Origin: an uncultured Porphyromonadaceae bacterium
GTDB lineage: Bacteria > Bacteroidota > Bacteroidia > Bacteroidales > Muribaculaceae
Length of the DNA stretch: 64,000 bases
Assembly (NCBI GenBank): GCA_947643165.1
Contig: CANRVB010000002.1
Span: 124,001 to 188,000 of the forward strand
Direction: 5' to 3'
The position numbers and the translations under genes were made by a program. This document shows, piece after piece, positions 26,740 to 36,894 of the stretch. Under the pieces are notes generated by a model, which did no database searches, had not been told where the DNA came from, and was given only the letters and a program-made list of their open reading frames with translations. Position 1 is the first letter of the stretch. Every line of letters starts with the position of its first letter.

Positions 26740-26769
26740 TTGAGAATATCCCGCGATGTTGTAACTTTG
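26740..26769 (+). promoter_or_regulatory. Promoter of the HAD phosphatase and aroB genes
   Basis: TTG at 26740-26742, 19 bases, then TAACTTTG at 26762-26769. It selects the ATG at 26793 over upstream in-frame starts. Confidence 0.85.
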
Positions 26770-26792
26770 CATCAAATTCACAACTGATTATC

Positions 26793-27539
26793 ATGTTTGA
26801 AACTCAAATATTAAATTTCTGTCAGAGCAAGCATTACAAGGGCATCATGCCGCGTGCGGCACTGATAGACATGGATGGGACTCTTTATGACTCCATGGGC
26901 AATCATGCAAGGGCATGGCACAGGATGATCACCGAGCTTGGAATAGAGGCTACACCCGAGGAATTCTATCTGTATGAAGGCCGTACCGGAGCCTCCACTA
27001 TCAATATTTTGTTTCAGCGTGCATACGGACGTGATGCCACGCCCGACGAGGTGAAGGAACTCTATCACCGGAAAACGGTATATTTCAGTGAGCTCCCGGC
27101 CGTGAAGCCTATGCCTGGAGCGCTTGAGCTCATGAATCTTTTCAAGGATATGGGCATCATACGGGTGCTCGTCACCGGCTCGGGGCAGCGCACGCTTATC
27201 GACCGACTGGAAGCTGATTTTCCCGGTATATTTACACCCGAATTGATGATATGCGGTAACGATGTCATCCATGGTAAGCCTCACCCCGAGCCATTCATCA
27301 AAGCAATGCAGCGGGCCCGCGTCTCGCCATCGGCTGCTATTGCGGTCGAGAATGCCCCGTTGGGCGTTGAGTCGGCATGCAGGGCCGGAGCTTTTCCGGT
27401 CGCTGTGACCACCGGGCCTATTCCGGTGAAGTGTTTTGAAGATGCCGGGGCTGGCATAATTTTCAGTTCCATGCCCGAAGCTGCCCGCCAGATGCCGGTG
27501 CTTCTGCTGGATATGCTTACCACCCGATTAGAAAGTTAA
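26793..27539 (+). CDS. HAD-superfamily sugar-phosphatase (beta-phosphoglucomutase-like)
   Basis: A 248-residue HAD hydrolase with a helical cap of the subfamily I type. Motif I is DMDGTLYDS, with nucleophile Asp26 and acid/base Asp28. Motif II is VTGSGQRTL, motif III the lysine of GKPHPEPF, and motif IV VENAPLGVESA. It dephosphorylates a small phosphate ester or acts as a mutase; the substrate is unknown. The start at 26793 follows the promoter at 26740-26769. An internal start at 26847 (MPRAAL) is also possible. aroB begins 20 bases downstream, so they probably share a transcript. Confidence 0.9.
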   Translation: MFETQILNFCQSKHYKGIMPRAALIDMDGTLYDSMGNHARAWHRMITELGIEATPEEFYLYEGRTGASTINILFQRAYGRDATPDEVKELYHRKTVYFSELPAVKPMPGALELMNLFKDMGIIRVLVTGSGQRTLIDRLEADFPGIFTPELMICGNDVIHGKPHPEPFIKAMQRARVSPSAAIAVENAPLGVESACRAGAFPVAVTTGPIPVKCFEDAGAGIIFSSMPEAARQMPVLLLDMLTTRLES

Positions 27540-27559
27540 CCTGTTTTTTCCGCGACATT

Positions 27560-28624
27560 ATGAGTCAGACTCTGATTTTTACAAATGACTGTGCCTCTGA
27601 ACTAAATAAATATATCAAGCAAACTGGCATCACTCAGGTGTTTATTCTTGCCGACAGCAATACTGCCGCAGCGGCGGCATTACCTCTGAAGGCTGAATGC
27701 TGGAGCCTTGTTGACGCTCCTCTTATCGTTATTGAGCCATCCGATATCTATAAGAATATCGATTCCCTCTGCCATATATGGAGCGAATTGGTGAAACTTG
27801 GCGCGACGCGCAAGTCTTTGCTGATAAATGTTGGCGGTGGTGTGGTGACCGATATAGGCGGTTTTGCCGCTGCTACATTCAAGCGTGGCATAAAGTTTGT
27901 GAATATCCCCACCACTCTTCTTGCTTCGGTTGATGCGGCGGTTGGTGGCAAGACCGGTATTAATTTCGGTAGCCTTAAAAATGAGGTCGGAGCCTTCTGT
28001 GAGGCGGACGCTGTTATAATATCTACCGATTGGCTGGAAACGCTACCTCCCGAGGAAACCTTGTCTGGCTACGCTGAAATGCTAAAGCACGGATTGATAA
28101 GCAGTTATGAGGCTACTGACCGTCTTCTCGACTATGATATAGAAAAGTGCGACAGGGATCTCCTACTTAACTTGGTGGAAGAGAGCGTGTTAGTCAAGAA
28201 AAGAGTGGTTGAGGAGGATCCTCATGAGCATGGAATAAGGCGTGCGCTCAATCTTGGTCATACCGCCGGTCATGCTTTTGAGTCATGGTCAATGCGTCGT
28301 AACAGGCCTGTGCCTCACGGCTTTGCAGTAGCCTGGGGCCTTGTAGTCGATCTGATACTGTCGCACATGCGTCTCGGATTTGATGCCGCCTTGCTTCGTC
28401 GGGTCGCAGCTTTTGTACGCTCACACTACGGCGTTTTGCCTATCGGATGTGCTGATTATGAGGACCTTATCGCTCTGATGCGCCATGATAAGAAAAATTC
28501 GAGTGCCGACAGCATCAACTTCACACTGCTCGAGGCTCCAGGCATTGTGAAGATCGATTGTATTGTGGATGAGAAGGAAATAGGTGCGGCCCTCGATATA
28601 TTCAGAGATCTCTCAGGCATATGA
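27560..28624 (+). CDS. aroB: 3-dehydroquinate synthase
   Basis: A 354-residue enzyme of the shikimate pathway that turns DAHP into 3-dehydroquinate using NAD and zinc. Key stretches are GGGVVTDIGGFAAATFKRG, PTTLLASVDAAVGGKTGIN, the zinc-binding LNLGHTAGHAFE and HGFAVAWG. Length is normal. It follows the HAD gene by 20 bases. It ends 3 bases before the stop of the convergent muramidase gene, so there is no room for a terminator between them. Confidence 0.96.
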   Translation: MSQTLIFTNDCASELNKYIKQTGITQVFILADSNTAAAAALPLKAECWSLVDAPLIVIEPSDIYKNIDSLCHIWSELVKLGATRKSLLINVGGGVVTDIGGFAAATFKRGIKFVNIPTTLLASVDAAVGGKTGINFGSLKNEVGAFCEADAVIISTDWLETLPPEETLSGYAEMLKHGLISSYEATDRLLDYDIEKCDRDLLLNLVEESVLVKKRVVEEDPHEHGIRRALNLGHTAGHAFESWSMRRNRPVPHGFAVAWGLVVDLILSHMRLGFDAALLRRVAAFVRSHYGVLPIGCADYEDLIALMRHDKKNSSADSINFTLLEAPGIVKIDCIVDEKEIGAALDIFRDLSGI

Positions 28625-28627
28625 TAT

Positions 28628-29392
28628 TCATACGGCCGGTATGAGATTCTGTTGCTTCTTATAGCGGGAATAGGCTGCCGCCATACGTTTGTGATAGCCG
28701 CGGCGGGCATATCCTTTTCCGTTGTAACCTCTGGCAAAAGCCGCCCAGTTCTTGTTTTTCAGGTGTTTGACGTAGCCACATTGTTTTATGAGCGCGGCAA
28801 ACAGCTCAAGCTGCTCGCGTTCGCTTGTCGACATCCGGGTTACAAATTCTTCATAGTCAACAGTGCCGCAAAGATGCCAGTTGAATCCGCCGATCTGGAA
28901 TAGTCCCCAGAATGTAGCGTAAACGGCTGTTTTGCGGTCTATTTCCGAAGCGCCTGACAAGCGCGCGTGCTGAGCTTTCTGATATGAGCCGTAGCGCGAT
29001 GCGTTAGGCTTTGCGAAAACTTCGGGATGGAGCTTCCGGTGGCCGGCGAGTTTTATGCCATGTTGGCCAGCAAATTTGCGGAACATGCTCAGGTCGAAAT
29101 TCACTATAGGTTTGCCTGGTTCCACAAATCCCTTGTGCTCCTTTCCGGCCTCTATCTCCACAATTGCTTTCATTACTGCAACTTCAATACCGAGTTCGGC
29201 AGCAACTTCATCGTAGTCGTGTTCGGTCAGCGAGATTATAGAGTCGCTGAGAATGACTGTCGGAATAGTATCGGATGCGATCGAATCGACCGGAGGTAGT
29301 TTCGGATCATCTGATGCCGGAGTGTTCTGGGCATTTGTAGTGCAACCGGCGAGGCCGAGGCAGGCTCCGGCAAGGATAGTCAACGGCTTCAT
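28628..29392 (-). CDS. N-acetylmuramidase-like lipoprotein (DUF3380)
   Basis: A 254-residue lipoprotein: the signal ends in GLAGC (Cys17), followed by a linker rich in Thr, Asp and Ser. The rest is a complete DUF3380-type muramidase, the fold known from phage endolysins. VMKAIVEIEAGKEHKGF has candidate catalytic glutamates. FDLSMFRKFAG, ASRYGSYQKAQHARL, TFWGLFQIGGFN and FARGYNGKGYARRGYHKRMAAAY are typical of the family. It probably cuts peptidoglycan glycan strands from a membrane-anchored place in the periplasm. The ATG at 29392 is chosen because it gives a proper lipoprotein signal. An endolysin-derived origin is inference. Confidence 0.85.
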   Translation of the reverse strand: MKPLTILAGACLGLAGCTTNAQNTPASDDPKLPPVDSIASDTIPTVILSDSIISLTEHDYDEVAAELGIEVAVMKAIVEIEAGKEHKGFVEPGKPIVNFDLSMFRKFAGQHGIKLAGHRKLHPEVFAKPNASRYGSYQKAQHARLSGASEIDRKTAVYATFWGLFQIGGFNWHLCGTVDYEEFVTRMSTSEREQLELFAALIKQCGYVKHLKNKNWAAFARGYNGKGYARRGYHKRMAAAYSRYKKQQNLIPAV

Positions 29393-29424
29393 GTGAGGAA
29401 TGAGTGATTGGTTATGAAAAAAAT

Positions 29425-29467
29425 ATAGGAAATGGCGGCTCGACGACTTCGGGCCGCCATTTCCTAT
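29425..29467. terminator. Hairpin between pepD and the muramidase gene
   Basis: A perfect 15-bp stem (29425-29439 with 29453-29467) with a 13-base loop ends pepD transcription on the minus strand. It lies in the leader of the muramidase gene. Confidence 0.7.
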
Positions 29468-29521
29468 TGATTTATTGGGCATCCGCAGTTAGCGCGGATG
29501 CGTGGTGATGATGAATGGAAA

Positions 29522-30982
29522 TCACTTTTTGGTATCGGCTACCTTCTTCAAGGTGAGTTTAAGCTGCTCGTAGAAGCGTCCGACAGCCGGGATATTCATC
29601 ATTTCGCTGGGCGAGTGAACGTCGCGCAGTGTCGGGCCGAACGAAACCATGTCGAGGTGAGGATACTTCTGAAGGAACAGACCGCACTCCAGACCGGCAT
29701 GTATTGCCTTGATAGCAGGCTTTATACCGTAGAGTTCCTCGTATGCGTCGCTTGCCATCTTCATGATGGGAGAGTTGAGGTTGGGTTGCCAACCGGGATA
29801 TCCCTCGCCATGCTGTACTTCCGCACCAGCGAGAAGGAAGAGGGCTTCCACACGGTATGCAATATCCCATTTGCGGCTCTCCACAGAGCTGCGCTGTGAG
29901 GTTGTAACGACAATCTTGTTGTCGGGAGCCATCTTGACTGATGCAAGGTTGGTTGATGTCTCTACAAGGCCTTCCAGATCGCGGCTCATTGATATGACTC
30001 CGTGAGGTGCGCTGTAGAGGGCGCGTATAACGTTGGTCGATGTGCCGAGGTCAATGCAGAATTCGGGCTGTTCCACGCTTTCGAGAGTAAGCTCGAGTGT
30101 TGTTTCCAGACCTTTGTACTCGTTTTCGATATCAGCCACATACTGGTTGAATGCAGCAACGATTTCTTCTTTCTTAGAGGTGTGTACGCCAAATACGGCA
30201 TGAGCCGCACGCGGAATAGCGTTGCGCAAGTTGCCGCCGTCCATTTCCGACAACTGTACCTCGTGTTTGCCTGATATATTGAAGAGGAAACGGGCCATGA
30301 GCTGGTTGGCGTTGGCACGTCCCTGATGGATATCTCCACCCGAGTGGCCTCCAAGACCTTTGGCTACACTCATGCGGAAATACTTGAAGTCTTTTGGAGC
30401 GAACGAACGGTTGTAAGAGAATGTAGCTACCGTATCAACACCTCCGGCGCAGCCTACAAAGAGCTCGGCGTCGTCTTCAGAGTCGAGGTTTATCAGGATG
30501 TCGCCATTTATCATGCCTTCACCGAGTCCGAAAGCACCAGTCATACCGGTCTCCTCGTCCATAGTGAAGAGAGCTTCGATAGGACCGTGAACAACTGTCG
30601 GATCTGTGAGCAGGGCAAGCGATGCTGCCACTCCTATGCCATTGTCGGCGCCGAGGGTGGTACCTTTAGTCTTGATCCAATCGCCGTCGATGTATGCAGG
30701 GATGGGTGAGTTCTCGAAGTCGAAAGACTTATCGTTTGATTCGCATACCATATCCATGTGTCCTTGCAGGATCACAGTCGGTGCGTTCTCATGACCTGAA
30801 GTAGCCGGCTTTTCGATCACAACGTTTCCTACTTCATCGGTCTTTGCCGAGAGGTTGTGAGCAGCTGCGAAATCCAGAATGAATTTACGGATTTTCTCCT
30901 CTTTCTTCGAGGGACGCGGAACCTTGGTGATTTCTTCGAAAATTTCAAAGACACGCTTAGGTTCGAGGTCTTTAATGTTCAT
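29522..30982 (-). CDS. pepD: Aminoacyl-histidine dipeptidase / cytosol non-specific dipeptidase
   Basis: A 486-residue M20-family dinuclear zinc peptidase that hydrolyses dipeptides in the cytoplasm. Metal-site motifs are LQGHMDMVCE, LGADNGIGVA, TMDEETGMTGAFGL and, late in the protein, HAGLECGLF. GLGGHSGGDIHQGRANA is the dimerisation-domain signature. Length and start (MNIKDLEPKRVFEIFEEI) match the family. It stands alone with a hairpin after it. The 31000-31140 upstream region has no clear minus-strand promoter of the usual form. Confidence 0.96.
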   Translation of the reverse strand: MNIKDLEPKRVFEIFEEITKVPRPSKKEEKIRKFILDFAAAHNLSAKTDEVGNVVIEKPATSGHENAPTVILQGHMDMVCESNDKSFDFENSPIPAYIDGDWIKTKGTTLGADNGIGVAASLALLTDPTVVHGPIEALFTMDEETGMTGAFGLGEGMINGDILINLDSEDDAELFVGCAGGVDTVATFSYNRSFAPKDFKYFRMSVAKGLGGHSGGDIHQGRANANQLMARFLFNISGKHEVQLSEMDGGNLRNAIPRAAHAVFGVHTSKKEEIVAAFNQYVADIENEYKGLETTLELTLESVEQPEFCIDLGTSTNVIRALYSAPHGVISMSRDLEGLVETSTNLASVKMAPDNKIVVTTSQRSSVESRKWDIAYRVEALFLLAGAEVQHGEGYPGWQPNLNSPIMKMASDAYEELYGIKPAIKAIHAGLECGLFLQKYPHLDMVSFGPTLRDVHSPSEMMNIPAVGRFYEQLKLTLKKVADTKK

Positions 30983-31144
30983 GGTTTAATAACTATATAT
31001 GGAGGTTTTTAAAATTCCCGTTGAGGGGTATGTATATTACTGAATCTGGATGCCGAATGTGTATTAATGTTAAAAAAATAGCGTTCGGCGTGACTAAGTT
31101 ACAAAATAAAATCGGGAAATGGCAAATAATTTCACTATCTTTCT

Positions 31145-31152
31145 TATATTTG
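31145..31152 (+). promoter_or_regulatory. -7 box of the OmpH-like gene
   Basis: TATATTTG sits about 80 bases before the ATG at 31233. The -33 is weak. Confidence 0.55.
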
Positions 31153-31232
31153 CAACGCAAAACGGCTCTTTGCCCATTTTTGATGTGATCAATGAGCCTC
31201 GTTGTCATATTTTCCATATCATTACCATTGAA

Positions 31233-31838
31233 ATGAAAAAACCAGCTTTTGCTGCAACCCTCCTGCTGTTGGCGGCCAGTGTAGCCACCGTATCATGTTC
31301 AGGTGACAAAACGACTCAGAGCGCCCCTCAGGCGGCTGCCGCTGCAGGCGCTGCGACAAGTGCCGCTACCATCAACATCCGCTATATTGACGGTGATTCG
31401 ATTGCTGCTCACTATAATCTTGCCAAAGATTATCAAGAAGTTCAAATCAGAGCTTTCGGCAAACTTGACAACGCTCAGCAGACCCGTGGTGCCGAAATAC
31501 AGCGTTTCGCAGCTCAGATAGAAGAGAAAGCCCGTAACAACGGCTACCTCACAGAAACAAGTTATAACGCCGATATGACCAAGCTCAACCGGATGCAACA
31601 GGATGCCCAGAATGCTCTGGCAGCCATGCAGCGTTCCACCGAGCAGGAGCTTGCCCAGATGCAGCAGGCCATAAACGATTCTATCGACTCGTTTATCAAG
31701 GACTACAATAAGTCGCACGGCTACGATGCCATACTCTATCGTGCAGCAGGTGTATACTTCAATCCTTCTCTTGATATCACAAATGAGGTGGTAGAAGGCC
31801 TGAACGCCCGCTATAACAAGATCAGCGACAAGAAATAA
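31233..31838 (+). CDS. OmpH/Skp-like periplasmic chaperone, predicted lipoprotein
   Basis: A 201-residue exported protein. The signal peptide ends VATVSC, with Cys22 as a likely lipid site, followed by an Ala/Thr-rich linker. The core matches the OmpH/Skp fold: a strand around IRYIDGDSIAAHYNLAKDY, a long coiled-coil with many Gln and Ala (about 75-165), and a closing YDAILYRAAGVYFNPSLDITNEVVEGLNARY. It would hold unfolded outer-membrane proteins. The chosen start gives the signal peptide, and the -7 box lies upstream. It is monocistronic. The lipid anchor is unusual for Skp, but such forms occur in Bacteroidetes. Confidence 0.88.
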   Translation: MKKPAFAATLLLLAASVATVSCSGDKTTQSAPQAAAAAGAATSAATINIRYIDGDSIAAHYNLAKDYQEVQIRAFGKLDNAQQTRGAEIQRFAAQIEEKARNNGYLTETSYNADMTKLNRMQQDAQNALAAMQRSTEQELAQMQQAINDSIDSFIKDYNKSHGYDAILYRAAGVYFNPSLDITNEVVEGLNARYNKISDKK

Positions 31839-31857
31839 GTAGTTATAGACTTGATCC

Positions 31858-31907
31858 GTAACACAATCAGGCCGCCACAGTATGCTGTGGCGGCCTGATT
31901 GTGTTAC
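31858..31907. terminator. Bidirectional terminator between the ompH-like gene and ispF
   Basis: A perfect 23-bp stem (31858-31880 with 31885-31907) with a 4-base loop lies between convergent genes. Confidence 0.9.
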
Positions 31908-31928
31908 GTGGTTTGTGTCTGAGACGCA

Positions 31929-32408
31929 TCAGTCGGTCATTATGAGGGCGGTGGCCTGGGCGGCTATTCCCTCTTTTCTGCCTGTGAAACCGAGATGCTC
32001 GGTTGTCGTGGCTTTGACCGATACATGGTCTATGGGTATGTTGAGGTCTTCGGCGATGTTACTGCGCATTTGCTCGATGTAGGGGAGCATCTTGGGAGCC
32101 TGGGCTATTATAGTTATATCAGTATTGCCTATTCTGAATCCTTGATTGCGTAGCAATGAAACGACGGCACGGAGCAGTATGCGTGAGTCGGCTCCGGCAA
32201 ATTGGGGATCGGTGTCAGGAAAGTGTTTGCCAATATCGCCCATGGCGGCAGCCCCGAGCAGGGCATCGGCAAGGGCGTGCAGGGCTACATCGGCATCGCT
32301 ATGTCCTAAGAGTCCCATTGTGTAAGGTATCTCTACGCCACATATCACCAAACGTCGCTCTGCAGCGAAGCGGTGAACATCAAAACCGTTTCCTATACGT
32401 ATATCCAT
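31929..32408 (-). CDS. ispF: 2-C-methyl-D-erythritol 2,4-cyclodiphosphate synthase
   Basis: A 159-residue enzyme of the non-mevalonate isoprenoid pathway. The metal ligands are Asp10 and His12 in GFDVHRF and His44 in [28 protein letters not shown]. The C-terminal [22 protein letters not shown] is the nucleotide-binding signature. It is the last gene of a long minus-strand series, 23 bases after the AsmA-like gene. The product feeds prenyl chains, including the one used by MenA. Confidence 0.98.
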   Translation of the reverse strand: MDIRIGNGFDVHRFAAERRLVICGVEIPYTMGLLGHSDADVALHALADALLGAAAMGDIGKHFPDTDPQFAGADSRILLRAVVSLLRNQGFRIGNTDITIIAQAPKMLPYIEQMRSNIAEDLNIPIDHVSVKATTTEHLGFTGRKEGIAAQATALIMTD

Positions 32409-32431
32409 AATTATATACTCAAAATAATGTG

Positions 32432-35400
32432 TCAGTTATCTTCACGGCGTCCTGACTCTTTATCTTTTCCACGCCGCTTGCTTTTTTTCTTTTTTGTTGA
32501 CTTGTCGTCCGGCTGGCCGCCCGTCACTTGACCTATACCGTCATCTGTGTCGGTCATGTCGAAACCTTCGGGCATCGGTATCACACCTTGTTGGATAAGG
32601 AACAATGAATCGGCATGCGTGAGGGTATCGGCTACTTCAAATTCCGCTTCATTCGGGCGTTCAAGTTTCTGGAGATGAGCATTGCGGTGACCGCTCTGTA
32701 CGCCAAATCTGAATATTTTTTCTATCTCATTTACCAGATTCACTCGTGCTGTGTCGGCTATATTGCGTCGTTCGAACGCTGTTTTCTCGTTGAAGTGAGC
32801 TCCACCGAGACTGAATTTCAAATGCCCAGGCTTGCCTTTGATGTTTACACCGAACTTGAATGGAATTGGAGACTTCAGCACGGCTATATGATAGTTCAGG
32901 TTGAAGTCGAGGTCATTGCTTCCGCTTATGCCGAGCTTGTAGCGGTCGAAATCGAATACGAATGGGTATAGACTCAACCGGTTGTCCTTCACTTGAAGTT
33001 CAACGTCCATGTGGTCGATCATGTTTTTGTCCTTATGCTTGAACATAAGCCATTTGCCTATGGTGCGGAATGTCTCGTTATCTATAAGTACCAGACTGTC
33101 ACCTGTAAGCCTCATCACGGCATCGAGAGTGTGGAATTTCAGGTCGAGCAATGAGTCAAGTTCTGTTGTCATTGCCATTTCCGCGGTTACCACGCCTTCC
33201 ACCTCATGAAGCAGCGGCATGAGTTTTTCAAGATCGGGCATCATGTTGAGAAAGCGGCGCAATTGCAGCTTTCTTACAACTATACCGGCGGCAAAACTCA
33301 GATTGTTCATGTCGGGAGCTGAGTACAGAGCAGTCAGATCAATTGAACCTATAGGTGTATAGGCCGCGAATCTGTCAAGATTTATAGCCCCGTCAAGTAC
33401 GCCGATTTTTCCGTCGAGCTGTTGGAACCAAATATCGCTGTACAGTACGTTTGAAGCCTTGAGATTGAGACTTGCGCTGATATTCGACGGAACTATCAGT
33501 GCGGTTGCCGCGGTTGTATCGGTGTTTTCACGGATTATCTTTTCGGCTATCGAGTCGGGCATGTCATCGGAGAGACCCAGGTTGTGCCGTGCTTCCGACA
33601 TCCGCGCAGCGTTCTGCATTGCCGCTGCCGCAAATACGGCTTCGGCAACTTCGTTGATATTTATGGTATCCGCATCTATATTGAAGTTGGCCCTGATCTT
33701 GGCTCTGCTGCTTGTGGTAGCGCGTCGGAGATTGCCTATTCCACCCGATATGTTGAATGAGGATTGTCCGGCTTTTATGCGCATTGTATCGATAGCGATC
33801 GTATCGGTGCTGAAGTGCATCGACAGTCGGCGCACTCGTGTGTCAAGTGGGAAATAGGAACTCATCATACGGCCGCCGAGCGCTGAGATCGAGCATTTTG
33901 CATCGAGCCTTCTCAACCATCCGGAGATAGATGGATCAAGTTCCAGGTCAAGATTGTAGTGGCCGTCAGTTTCGATCTCTGTTACTTTGCGTCTGTTCTG
34001 CCGGTTTATATTGCGTACAAGCGATTTGATAGAGTCCTCAGGCAGATCCGGATATACCGATCTGAGCGAATCCATGCGCTCAAGAGTCCTGGTGGTATAT
34101 TTGGGTTTGGCCCTCGGATGGAAGTCAAGATCTATTTTTGAAGATATCAGACCGATGCGGTTGTCAGGATCCGTGAATCGCAACATGCGTGAGTTGAATT
34201 CCAACATCATCTGTGGGCGACGTGCGTGTCCCTCATATCTCTTCAGAGCGCCGGATGCGGTAATACCCCTCATGCTTATGGTCATGCTGTCGAATTCCGA
34301 GGTCATTTTCAGCATTTTGGCCGTGAGTCTGGCGCCTATTGGATTGATTACGGTAGTATCCGATGTCGACGCTATATTTTTCATTCCTACCCCCATCACG
34401 ATATGCGATCCGGTGAACAGCATATTATCGTCAACACTCACGGCGGCTGTGTCTATACTTACCGAGGCGGTGAGCAGAGAGTCGACTATTGCATCGGGTG
34501 TATTGATGGATGATGATGAGCCGAACTTCAGCTCAACACGGTTGGTAAGTATTTCTACAGAGTTGTTGTCAGTAGCGCCGTGAAAACGTGTGATGTTGGC
34601 TGATCCATTGGCCTTGATCCGGTGATAGCGGGAGGCCGACAAATCGGATATGCGCATTTTCAGTCTTGTGTCCGCTGTCAGCAGTCCCGAGGCTCGGAAT
34701 TTGATATGTTCCCATAGGCGTTGTGGCAGTCGGTCAAGATCGGCGCCTCCTTTGAAGTATAGGTCGATCATCGGATCTGACATCAGCGAGGATACGGTTC
34801 CGCTAACCTCAGCGTTTACGGCATTTCCAGCTGCAAACACACGTTTTATATCAATTGTGGTTTTGTCGGGCGCGTTGCCGTTGATTGACGCATTCACATC
34901 ACATTCAAAGCGGTTGAGGCGGATCCGTTCATACTGCACGCCGCCCTTGGTGCTCAGGCTTATGTCAAGCGATGGCATCAGTCCGGAGTCGGTGTGATAG
35001 GGAGCTGTAAGATTGGCCGATAAATCTATCGTCAGGTTGTCGGAAACGAGTCTGTCAAGCTCACCCATGTAAGATTCGGGAATGAGTTGCAGTATGTCCG
35101 ATAGCTTTTGGCCGGTCATTGTGATCCGCCCCTCATTTACAATCAACTTGTCGCTGAAGTCGATATTTAAGTCGGCAATAGCCGAGACATTGTCAAGCCC
35201 TATGGTCAGATCCTTTACCGACAGCGAGTAGGGGGATTGCGGCGACCAACCGGCACTGCCGTTTAGCGCTATCTGCAGATCTCTGATACTCAGCAGATCG
35301 GTATAGGTGGCAGATGCTCCAGCATCTACGGTTATATTATATATATTTTTATTGTGGTCTTGGGTGAGAAGTGTTGATATCTTTAGCGAAGCATCTATCG

Positions 35401-36025
35401 AGTCGGAGAGACAGAAATAGCTTATCTCCGATTGTCCGTCTATTGAGAACCGGTTGATAGCGATATCAGGGATTGCTGTCACACCATCTGATTCTGTCTC
35501 CGATTGCGGAAAGATAAGATAGTTGGCAGTGGAGTCATCGAGACACACAAGGTTCAGGCGGATCGTGTTGATATCAACGTCGTGCAGGTTTATGCATCCT
35601 GCGCCGATCGATGGAATGTCTATCGATCCACGCATATTGTCCATGCTGAGAAGATGTGATGCGTTAGCCGGCAGGAGATTTGCTTTGGCGTCAGGTAAAT
35701 CGGCTAATGCCCGGCTGTCAATGCGCAGTGAGTCTATCTCGACATGAAGTGTCGGAAAGGTGGACCAGAAGTAAAGTTCGAGTCTCGACGCTGTCACATC
35801 TGCATTGAGATACTTTGAAGCATATTCGGTAGCTATAGGTGTCAGCCGCTCAGGTTTCAGATACAGAACAATGCTTCCGATCAGACCTATTACAAGCAGT
35901 ATGAGTGCCAGTACTGTCAGCAGCAGCGCCCGTACTATTCTGTACGTCACACTATGCCTTTTCCGGGCTGTTTTGCCGGATTGACCATTAGGTTGTGTTC
36001 CGGAGTTGTTTGTATCCTCTGACAT
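32432..36025 (-). CDS. AsmA-family envelope protein
   Basis: A 1197-residue protein with a cytoplasmic basic start, one transmembrane helix at about residues 31-55, and a very long periplasmic part rich in beta strands. The region after the helix ([37 protein letters not shown]) is the AsmA N-terminal domain. The late part ([20 protein letters not shown]) is AsmA-C-like. The tail is charged ([19 protein letters not shown]). Related proteins are thought to be bridges for lipid transport between the membranes. It lies 71 bases after the DUF5715 gene and just before ispF. Confidence 0.85.
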   Translation of the reverse strand: MSEDTNNSGTQPNGQSGKTARKRHSVTYRIVRALLLTVLALILLVIGLIGSIVLYLKPERLTPIATEYASKYLNADVTASRLELYFWSTFPTLHVEIDSLRIDSRALADLPDAKANLLPANASHLLSMDNMRGSIDIPSIGAGCINLHDVDINTIRLNLVCLDDSTANYLIFPQSETESDGVTAIPDIAINRFSIDGQSEISYFCLSDSIDASLKISTLLTQDHNKNIYNITVDAGASATYTDLLSIRDLQIALNGSAGWSPQSPYSLSVKDLTIGLDNVSAIADLNIDFSDKLIVNEGRITMTGQKLSDILQLIPESYMGELDRLVSDNLTIDLSANLTAPYHTDSGLMPSLDISLSTKGGVQYERIRLNRFECDVNASINGNAPDKTTIDIKRVFAAGNAVNAEVSGTVSSLMSDPMIDLYFKGGADLDRLPQRLWEHIKFRASGLLTADTRLKMRISDLSASRYHRIKANGSANITRFHGATDNNSVEILTNRVELKFGSSSSINTPDAIVDSLLTASVSIDTAAVSVDDNMLFTGSHIVMGVGMKNIASTSDTTVINPIGARLTAKMLKMTSEFDSMTISMRGITASGALKRYEGHARRPQMMLEFNSRMLRFTDPDNRIGLISSKIDLDFHPRAKPKYTTRTLERMDSLRSVYPDLPEDSIKSLVRNINRQNRRKVTEIETDGHYNLDLELDPSISGWLRRLDAKCSISALGGRMMSSYFPLDTRVRRLSMHFSTDTIAIDTMRIKAGQSSFNISGGIGNLRRATTSSRAKIRANFNIDADTININEVAEAVFAAAAMQNAARMSEARHNLGLSDDMPDSIAEKIIRENTDTTAATALIVPSNISASLNLKASNVLYSDIWFQQLDGKIGVLDGAINLDRFAAYTPIGSIDLTALYSAPDMNNLSFAAGIVVRKLQLRRFLNMMPDLEKLMPLLHEVEGVVTAEMAMTTELDSLLDLKFHTLDAVMRLTGDSLVLIDNETFRTIGKWLMFKHKDKNMIDHMDVELQVKDNRLSLYPFVFDFDRYKLGISGSNDLDFNLNYHIAVLKSPIPFKFGVNIKGKPGHLKFSLGGAHFNEKTAFERRNIADTARVNLVNEIEKIFRFGVQSGHRNAHLQKLERPNEAEFEVADTLTHADSLFLIQQGVIPMPEGFDMTDTDDGIGQVTGGQPDDKSTKKKKSKRRGKDKESGRREDN

Positions 36026-36096
36026 TTGTTGATGGTGTATTGTTTTTGTTCGGGAGATTCTGTTCAGTCGCAGGCCCGGCTGCTATATGTAGGGTA

Positions 36097-36888
36097 TCAG
36101 TTTTTGTCGTAAGCGCCCGGGCGTACAGTAATGTGGAAGCAAGGTTGCTTACGTTCGTACTTTATGTAACATTTGCCTTCGGCACGCATATCGCGTAATA
36201 TCTCGGCCAAGACGCCTTTCAGATCATCAAGCGACCGCACAACATCGTTGTCTATTGAAGGTACGAATCTGGCATAGCTGATGTCGACAGTTGTTCCGAG
36301 TTGGTGTACGGATGAATCTACGGCATTCACATTGCGCCGCCGCAGGCGCCTCACGGCATCGGGTGTACGCAACACGCTGGTTATACGGATACGGTATTTG
36401 CCTCCGCCACGGGCCCGGAGGGTGTCGTTAAACCGGGTCCCGATCTCTTTTACCATAGCAGCTGCTTCCGGAACTACGTATGGCACAGAATATGTGAGTG
36501 GCTCCACATAGTACTCTCTGCAAGGTACAAGTTTCACTATAGGGCGTTTCAACTTCCAGTGCGAGCGTGTGTCGGTCAGTGTCCCGAGGCCAATTGAATC
36601 GGCGGCTGCCCAATGCACATAGTTGCTGTCATCGAAAGCCTTTGCATAGCTTCCGAAATGATTCACTTTCATCCGCACCACCGGTCCGTCGGGCATGGGT
36701 ATGTCGTTCTGGTGCTCACTTACAGTGTCGGCAGCTGTCAGCTCGCGTGCATTGGCATATACCTTGTGCATCATGTTCTGGTCGGGTGATCCTGTCTCAT
36801 TACCCGAACACGAGGCTATTACAACCGGCAATACCATAGCGGTAATAGCCGGAAAAATGCTGATGCGTGCTGACAAACCTCTGATCAC
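36097..36888 (-). CDS. DUF5715-family lipoprotein with peptidase M15-like motif
   Basis: A 263-residue exported protein, probably a lipoprotein (VVIASCSG). The start codon is GTG at 36888; an ATG at 36837 is an alternative that would shorten the signal. It carries SSVHQLGTTVDISYA and QPCFHITV, resembling the SxHxxGxAxD and final HxxV metal-binding motifs of M15/LAS peptidoglycan carboxypeptidases. TSVLRTPDAVRRLRRRN before it also fits that fold. It may therefore trim cell-wall peptides, but this is not proven for DUF5715. It sits 6 bases after tonB and is likely in that operon. Confidence 0.75.
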   Translation of the reverse strand: MIRGLSARISIFPAITAMVLPVVIASCSGNETGSPDQNMMHKVYANARELTAADTVSEHQNDIPMPDGPVVRMKVNHFGSYAKAFDDSNYVHWAAADSIGLGTLTDTRSHWKLKRPIVKLVPCREYYVEPLTYSVPYVVPEAAAMVKEIGTRFNDTLRARGGGKYRIRITSVLRTPDAVRRLRRRNVNAVDSSVHQLGTTVDISYARFVPSIDNDVVRSLDDLKGVLAEILRDMRAEGKCYIKYERKQPCFHITVRPGAYDKN

Positions 36889-36894
36889 CTTATT

